23,588 nt of DNA from assembly GCA_041694255.1 (NCBI GenBank), contig JASMTN010000035.1:1-23588 (forward strand), given 5' to 3'. Made by a program: the position numbers and the translations under genes. The notes beneath the pieces were generated by a model. The model searched no databases and had not been told where the DNA came from. It was given only the letters and a program-made list of their open reading frames with translations. Source of the stretch: S009-33 sp041694255. Lineage in GTDB: Bacteria; Patescibacteriota; Gracilibacteria; Absconditabacterales; Absconditicoccaceae. Below are positions 18,793 to 23,588 of the stretch, piece by piece. How positions within the stretch are numbered: the stretch's first letter is position 1; every line of letters starts with the position of its first letter.

Positions 18793-19749
18793 ATGCTAGC
18801 TTATATAGAAAAATCTTTAAAGGATGATGAAAAGATAAAACAATTAAATTTTGATAATAAAATATATATTAAAAACTACAAAAATATCTTTGATAAGAAT
18901 TTTCCTGCTTGAAAAAAAGAAAGAGCAGTTATATTTGCAAAGTTAGATAGTTCTTGTCTTACAAAAGCTCCTTTATGATATGGTCATGAACCGTTTGCTT
19001 ATTTCCTTAAAAATAGTTTAAATTGTGTATTTGATTGTAGATACTGTTTTTTAAAAGGAGCTTTTAAAACTGATATTCCTGTTTTTTTCTTAAATTATGA
19101 TGATATGAAAAATGAGGTTGTACAAGCTTTAAAAAGTTTTGATAAAACTTATCCATTATGGTTTTATAGTTCTGATTATTCTGATAATTTTGCTATGAAT
19201 GGACTTTCTAACTTCATAGAAGAATTTGTTCCTTTTTTTGAAAAGCTTGATGGTGCAATGATGGAGATAAGAACTAAATCTTCAAATATAAAACCTTTGC
19301 TTGATCTATGATTTGTTCCGAAAAATACTGAGATAGCTTTTTCTCTTAACCCTCAAGAACTTATAGAAAAATATGAAAGATGAACTGCTAGTTTAGATAA
19401 TAGGTTAGAAGCTATAAGTATTTTATTAGAAAGGTGATTTAAGGTTTGATTAAGATTTTTACCACTTTTGCCTGTTAAAGATTATAGAAAAATATATTCT
19501 AAGTTTATAGATTATGTAGATAAAAAAATTGATATATCTAAAATATATTCTTCATTTGCTTCAGGTTTATTATTTACAAAATCTGACTATAATACTATGT
19601 TACAAAAAGATCCGCAATTTGATTTACTTTACTATCTTAAAGAAAGTGAAGATGGATTTGTAAGAGAAGAAAAGGAAGTTAGAGAATATTTTTATGAACT
19701 ATTTCAACAATTAGATAAAAATTGTAGGATATGCTTAGATGAGATTTAA
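18793..19749 (+). CDS. Spore photoproduct lyase-like radical SAM protein
   Basis: This 318-aa protein has a radical SAM cluster motif CVFDCRYC (cysteines about 78, 82, 85; spacing CX3CX2C), preceded by GHEPFAYFLKNSLN, a pattern typical of SplB homologues. MEIRTKSSNI and AFSLNPQELIEKYERGTASLDNRLEA further match the family. Genuine SPL repairs the spore photoproduct (a UV thymine dimer) by hydrogen abstraction. In Bacillus SPL, as I recall it, a hydrogen-donor cysteine lies in a CTSD segment; the likely equivalent here reads YSSD, so that cysteine seems missing. It could be a non-spore DNA-lesion enzyme or have another substrate. A cysteine pair near the C-terminus (CRIC) is notable. It heads an operon with an SDR gene 17 nt downstream. 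Confidence 0.82.
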
Positions 19750-19766
19750 TATATAATTTTGATTTT

Positions 19767-20345
19767 ATGAATATTTTTTTAACTTGAGATAGTAAATGAA
19801 TATGAAAAGTTTTATATGAAAATTTACAAAGTGATTATAATACTTTTTGAGTTAGTAGAAACGGGCAGTATAAGTTTAATCTTTTAAAAGATATAAAGGA
19901 GATAGAAACAACTTTTAAAAATACTGAGTTTGATACTATTATCTTAAATGCTTGAATGTGAGATTTTAATAGTTTTAAATATTGAGATTTACAAACTTAT
20001 GAAGATATTATAAACTTAAATTTACTAGCAAACATAAAATTACTTAAAAAACTGAAATATCATAAAATGACAAAAATTATTTTTATATGAAGTATTATTT
20101 GAAAAAAGTTTATGAATCAAGCAAGTGTATATCAAGCAAGTAAATTTTGATTAAGGTGATTTGCATGAGGTTTAAAAAAAGAATGATATAAATGTTTTAT
20201 AATAAATCCTAAGATAGTAGATACTTGTTTTCATCCAGAAGAACTTGATTTATCTTGCTATCCAAAAACGGATGTTAAAGATGTTGTAAAAACTGTTAAA
20301 AACATTATAAAAGGTGAAGAGAATAGATTTGAAATTGATTTATAA
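19767..20345 (+). CDS. Short-chain dehydrogenase/reductase (SDR)
   Basis: This 192-aa NAD(P)-dependent oxidoreductase shows the nucleotide-binding TGDSKGIGK (about 6-14), LNAGMG (NAG motif), a central IGSIIG with the catalytic Ser, and YQASK with catalytic Tyr and Lys. All signature residues are present, but the protein is shorter than the usual 240-250 aa, mainly in the substrate-binding C-terminus. The substrate is unknown. It lies 17 nt after the SPL-like gene and 14 nt before mscS, so the three are probably one transcript. Several signature glycines, such as those in GIG, are UGA. Confidence 0.88.
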
Positions 20346-20359
20346 TTTAACTAAATATT

Positions 20360-21424
20360 ATGTCTTTAGAAACAATATACGATTTTGCACTTATGATCTG
20401 GGAAAATATATATGCAAAGTGAGTTATATTTTATATAATTTATTTGTTATCTTTATATATTATCTTAGTTCCTATATGAAAAAAGTTTTTAATACCTATT
20501 ATTAATAAAACTAGAACAAATCTAGATGATAAGCTTTATAATGAAAATAAAAAATATCTAAATATATTATGATTTTTAATATGACTTGTTGTGGTTTATA
20601 AGTTATATTTTAATGATTTGGTTAATAACTTATTTGATGTAGCTTACAATATTATACTTACAGTTATCTATATTATATCTTATATTATAATACATAAAAG
20701 TTTAAAAATACTTGTTAGGTATATTGTAAGAAAATATGAAGAACTTATAACTGAAAATATTGCAAATTTACTTAAAATAATTGTTGATGTTGTAGTTATA
20801 CTTGTTATATGACTTTTAATACTTAATGCTTGGGGTATAAATATAACTCCTTTACTTGCTTCAGCTGGTATATTTGGTTTGGCAGTTGCTATGGCTAGTA
20901 AAAATATAATTGAAAATTTTTTATCTTGATTGATAATATTTGCAGACAAATCATTAAATATATGAGATACTGTAATATTGGCTGATGGTACTTATTGTGT
21001 AGTACAAGAGATAAATATAAGAACCACAATACTAAAAACTTTTGATGGTAATGTAGTAATACTTCCGAATTCAGACTTTTTAAATCAAAAAATTGTAAAT
21101 AGGTCGTTATCTGAAGTTGCAAATCAAAAAAGGGTAGAAGTAACTATATGAATATCTTATGGAGATGATACAGAAAAGGCAAAAGAACTTATAGCTTCTT
21201 ACTTACAAGAACTTGATGGTGCAGATAAAGAATCAGTTACAACTTATGTTTCATCTTTATCAAATTGGTCAGTTGATGTTGTTTGAAAAGTTATGGTAGA
21301 TGCTAATACATGGAGTTATCTTATGGCTCATAACATAACTGAAAAAGTTTATAAAGAATTTCCAAAACAAGGATTAAACTTTCCATTTCCTACTTATGCA
21401 ATTGAGAAAAAAGAAGAAAGTTAA
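20360..21424 (+). CDS. mscS: MscS-family mechanosensitive ion channel
   Basis: This 354-aa channel opens under membrane tension and protects against osmotic downshock. It has several N-terminal membrane helices (about 18-42, 68-85, 92-112 and 135-155), then the pore-lining helix ASAGIFGLAVAMASKNIIEN with its Gly/Ala pattern. The beta domain follows (NIGDTVIL, EINIRTTILKT, VVILPNSDFLNQKIVNRS), all hallmarks of MscS. The C-terminal alpha/beta domain (VEVTIGISYGDDTEKAKEL) is complete. It is last in the operon with the SPL-like and SDR genes. Confidence 0.95.
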
Positions 21425-21455
21425 AAGATAAAAGTTTGTATTTTTTAGTATTTCA

Positions 21456-21497
21456 TATAATTTTTAATTTGCTAATTTTAACTTGTAACTATTATAA
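21456..21497 (+). promoter_or_regulatory. Candidate -10 box and repeat remnant before the transketolase-like gene
   Basis: TATAAT (21456-21461) lies 36 nt before the ATG; its -35 is poor (TTTGTA at 21435-21440, spacer 15). Bases 21476-21497 are identical to the 22 nt just upstream of the clpB start and include CTTGTAA and TATTATAA. This repeat remnant directly abuts the start codon. Confidence 0.4.
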
Positions 21498-22370
21498 ATG
21501 TTAATAAATCCAATAGATCATATAAAAAATAATTATTTTGATAATATTAAATCAAATATAGCTATCATATCAGATAGTGAAATTAAAACTAATAAAGATT
21601 TTTATAAAATAAATACAACAGAGCCTGTTTGAGATATTATAAAATTATCTTTTAAATATGATTTTGTATTTGTAGTTTTGGATACATTAAATTATGATAA
21701 TATATATAGACTTTATAAGCATGATATAAAAAATGTATGTGTATTGAACCTAAATGCTTGATATACTTGAATTTGAAAAAAGTTAATATATCCTGATTTA
21801 GAAGATATATATATAAAATCTAATGTGTCTGTATGTGAGATTATGGATATAAAAAATTTAGATATGTATATTGATAAATTTACAAAAGCTCCTATATTAA
21901 CACATATTAGAATACCTGATAAAGAACTTGAACAAAAAGTTTGAAATGATGAACTTGATATGGAATATGAAACTATAATAAATTTTGATCAATTTGATTT
22001 TTCTTGATATTCTTGAGTTTTATTAGCTTATGGTAGTTTATTACAAGAAAGTATAAATGTAGCTTGATTATTAAAACAAGAGTGAATAAATATGGATTTA
22101 TTTTGGATATGAAATTATAAATTATCTTTTTCTCTAGAACTTATAAAGAGTTTAGAATCTCATGATAAAGTTTTTATAGTATGAGACTTTAATTTATCTT
22201 CTTATAAAGATTTTATATATTCAAAATTTTATGATGCTTGAATAATAGATAAGGAAGTTAGTTTTATAACTCCAAAAGATATAAATCCAAGTTTGAAAGA
22301 TTATCTTTGAGAAAAAGTTTGAATGGATGGTGTAAGTATGTATGAAAGAATAAAACAAGAATTAGAGTAG
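21498..22370 (+). CDS. Transketolase-like protein, C-terminal half only (pyrimidine-binding plus C-terminal domains)
   Basis: This 290-aa protein resembles the second half of transketolase/DXS-type thiamine enzymes. In the middle YPDLEDIYIKSNVSV and APILTHIRIPD correspond to the TH..EDia.lr.iPn..V and gPvyiRlp segments. The C-terminal GVLLAYGSLLQESINVAGLL, LLKQEGINMDLFWI and DKVFIVGDF match the transketolase C domain. A Glu in NTTEPVGDI may correspond to the catalytic glutamate that activates thiamine. The N-terminal PP-binding domain (GDG...N) is absent and no partner gene lies nearby. It could be one subunit of a split transketolase with the other half elsewhere, or a degenerate paralogue. 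Sequence conservation is weak overall. Confidence 0.6.
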
Positions 22371-22383
22371 TTGTTTTTTATTC

Positions 22384-22411
22384 TTGAAAATACACAAACT
22401 ATATATATAAA
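22384..22411 (+). promoter_or_regulatory. Candidate promoter of recA
   Basis: TTGAAA (22384-22389), a 16-nt spacer and TATAAA (22406-22411), ending 32 nt before the recA ATG. No LexA-like palindrome was recognised nearby. Confidence 0.5.
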
Positions 22412-22443
22412 TGAAATGTAAATTTATTATTTAAAGAAAATAT

Positions 22444-23487
22444 ATGAGTGATAAAAATTCAGTATTAAATGATGCATTAAAATCAATAGAAAAACAGTTT
22501 TGAAAATGATCTATCATGAAACTTTGAGATAATACAGTTCATAGTATGGTAAAAACATATCATACTTGATCTTATATGATTGATAATATTCTTTGATGAG
22601 GTTATCCAGAGGGTAGGATTATAGAAATATATGGTCCAGAAAGTTCTGGTAAGACAACACTAGCTTTACATGCTATAGCTGAGATTCAAAAACAATGAGA
22701 AAATGCAGCTTTTATAGATGCAGAACATGCAGTAGATCCTAAGTATGCTAAGAAACTTTGAGTAGATACTGCAAATTTAGTATTATCTCAACCTGATTAT
22801 GGTGAGCAAGCTTTACAAGTAGCTGAAGAACTTGCAAAAACAGGTGCAGTTAAACTTATAGTTGTTGACTCTGTTGCAGCACTTACTCCACAAGCAGAAG
22901 TTGAATGAGATATGCAAGATCAACAAATGGGTCTTCAAGCTAGAATGATGTCAAAATGACTTAGAAAACTTACAAGTATAGCTTCAAAAACAGGAACTTC
23001 TATCATTTTTATAAATCAAATAAGAATGAAAATAGGTGTTATGTTTGGTAACCCTGAAACAACTACCTGAGGTAATGCACTTAAGTTTTTTGGTTCTCAA
23101 AGAATAGAGATAAGAAGATGAGAAAAACTTGAAGAGTCTAAAGAACAAGTTTGATATAAAGCAAAGATTAAAGTTGTTAAAAATAAGATAGCTCCTCCGT
23201 TTAAAACTTGTGAGGTTGTTATAAGATTTAATCAATGAATAGATTCTATAGCAGATATTATAGAGATAGCTTCTTTATTGAAGATAGTTACAAGAGCAGG
23301 TGCTTTCTATACACTTTATGATCAAAAAGTACAAGGTAAACAAGCTCTTATAAATCTATTGAATGAAGATAAAGATCTATTGAAACAATTACAAGAAGAT
23401 GTTAGTAAAGCTATTAAAGAACAAGATGAAGTTATAGAAAAAGAAGAAGATATTGATTCAGATGAGATACTTAAAGATATAGAATAA
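22444..23487 (+). CDS. recA: Recombinase RecA
   Basis: This 347-aa recombinase forms filaments on single-stranded DNA and drives homologous pairing. It shows QFGKGSIMKLG near residue 19, Walker A GPESSGKT (about 64-71), FIDAEHAVDP, Walker B LIVVDSVAALTP, MGLQARMMSKGLRKLT (loop L1 and after), and [20 protein letters not shown] (loop L2), then GNALKFF. The C-terminus is acidic (EKEEDIDSDEILKDIE), as usual. I count 28 glycines, 14 encoded by UGA and 14 by GGN, all at positions expected for RecA. Monocistronic by appearance. Its stop codon TAA (23485-23487) lies inside the start of a repeat block. Confidence 0.98.
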
Positions 23488-23561
23488 TAGTTGCAAGTAG
23501 CAAGTAGCAAGACTGTCATTTCGACCGTAGTGGAGAAATCTACTTAGTAGCAAGTTACAAG
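23484..23561 (+). repeat. Dispersed repeat block after recA
   Basis: It starts ATAATAGTTGCAAG, the same edge as at 11827 with one change. Three 7-nt units follow (TTGCAAG, TAGCAAG, TAGCAAG; 23491-23511), then the core TGTCATTTCGACCG and GGAGAAATCT (23514-23541), then TAGCAAG and TTACAAG (23548-23561). Compared with the copy at 15858-15954, the AGCAAAAGCG part of the core is missing. No ORF is seen to the window end at 23588, and the block may continue beyond it. Confidence 0.75.
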
Positions 23562-23588
23562 CAATATTATTCTCAGATTTAATTCTCT

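Noticed and set aside
18759..18854. Short ORF starting MNKLFTIK upstream of the SPL-like gene
   Set aside because: About 31 codons, in a different frame and overlapping the start of the recognisable SPL-like gene; no similarity seen.
1..23588. Genes broken by many stops (pseudogenes), UGA as Trp, or UGA as selenocysteine
   Set aside because: UGA occurs at conserved glycines in essential proteins, TGG is used normally for Trp, and no SECIS-like context is needed to explain so many UGAs.

Overview
The window is strongly AT-rich and its protein genes read through only if UGA is glycine (translation table 25). With that code every long region becomes one intact protein, and UGA falls on invariant glycines: both ClpB P-loops, the RecA N-terminal glycines, and the FtsZ and TopA glycine motifs. 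This code is known from Absconditabacteria (SR1) and Gracilibacteria (BD1-5), so the DNA very probably comes from a Patescibacteria/CPR bacterium of one of these lineages. All coordinates below assume table 25 with stops TAA and TAG. Under the standard code nearly every gene looks shattered.

Layout. 1-2308 (+): the end of a protein resembling the PHP-domain part of DnaE, overlapping a full Rel/SpoT (p)ppGpp enzyme. 2317-5205 (-): a division cluster ftsA-ftsZ followed by atpC (F1 epsilon) and tRNA-Thr(GGU). 5206-5615: a divergent intergenic region with a free-standing structured RNA that has its own promoter and terminator. 5616-8721 (+): topA, a small DUF2798-like membrane protein and a 2-Cys peroxiredoxin. 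8851-13959 (+): a type IV pilus / pseudopilus cluster (PilN-like, PilO-like, PilC, three prepilins with an FTLIE-type motif, one PilX-like protein). 14037-15764: polX. 15794-18730: a heat-shock type promoter overlapping a CIRCE operator, then a block of repeats, then clpB. 18733-21424: an operon of a spore-photoproduct-lyase-like radical SAM protein, a short-chain dehydrogenase and an MscS channel. 21498-22370: half of a transketolase-like enzyme. 22444-23487: recA. The window ends in another repeat block.

Functional themes are stress and genome maintenance (Rel, TopA, peroxiredoxin, PolX, ClpB, SPL-like, MscS, RecA), cell division, and a surface pilus suited to attachment or DNA uptake. No gene start has a recognisable Shine-Dalgarno sequence. 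Several promoters share a 16-nt spacer between the -35 and -10 boxes and lie a nearly constant distance from the start codon.

The most notable points are the unidentified RNA at about 5387-5537, the repeat block that separates the CIRCE promoter from clpB, and a repeat-family end that supplies stop codons in one orientation and -10-like sequence in the other. No CRISPR array, transposase or phage gene was seen.
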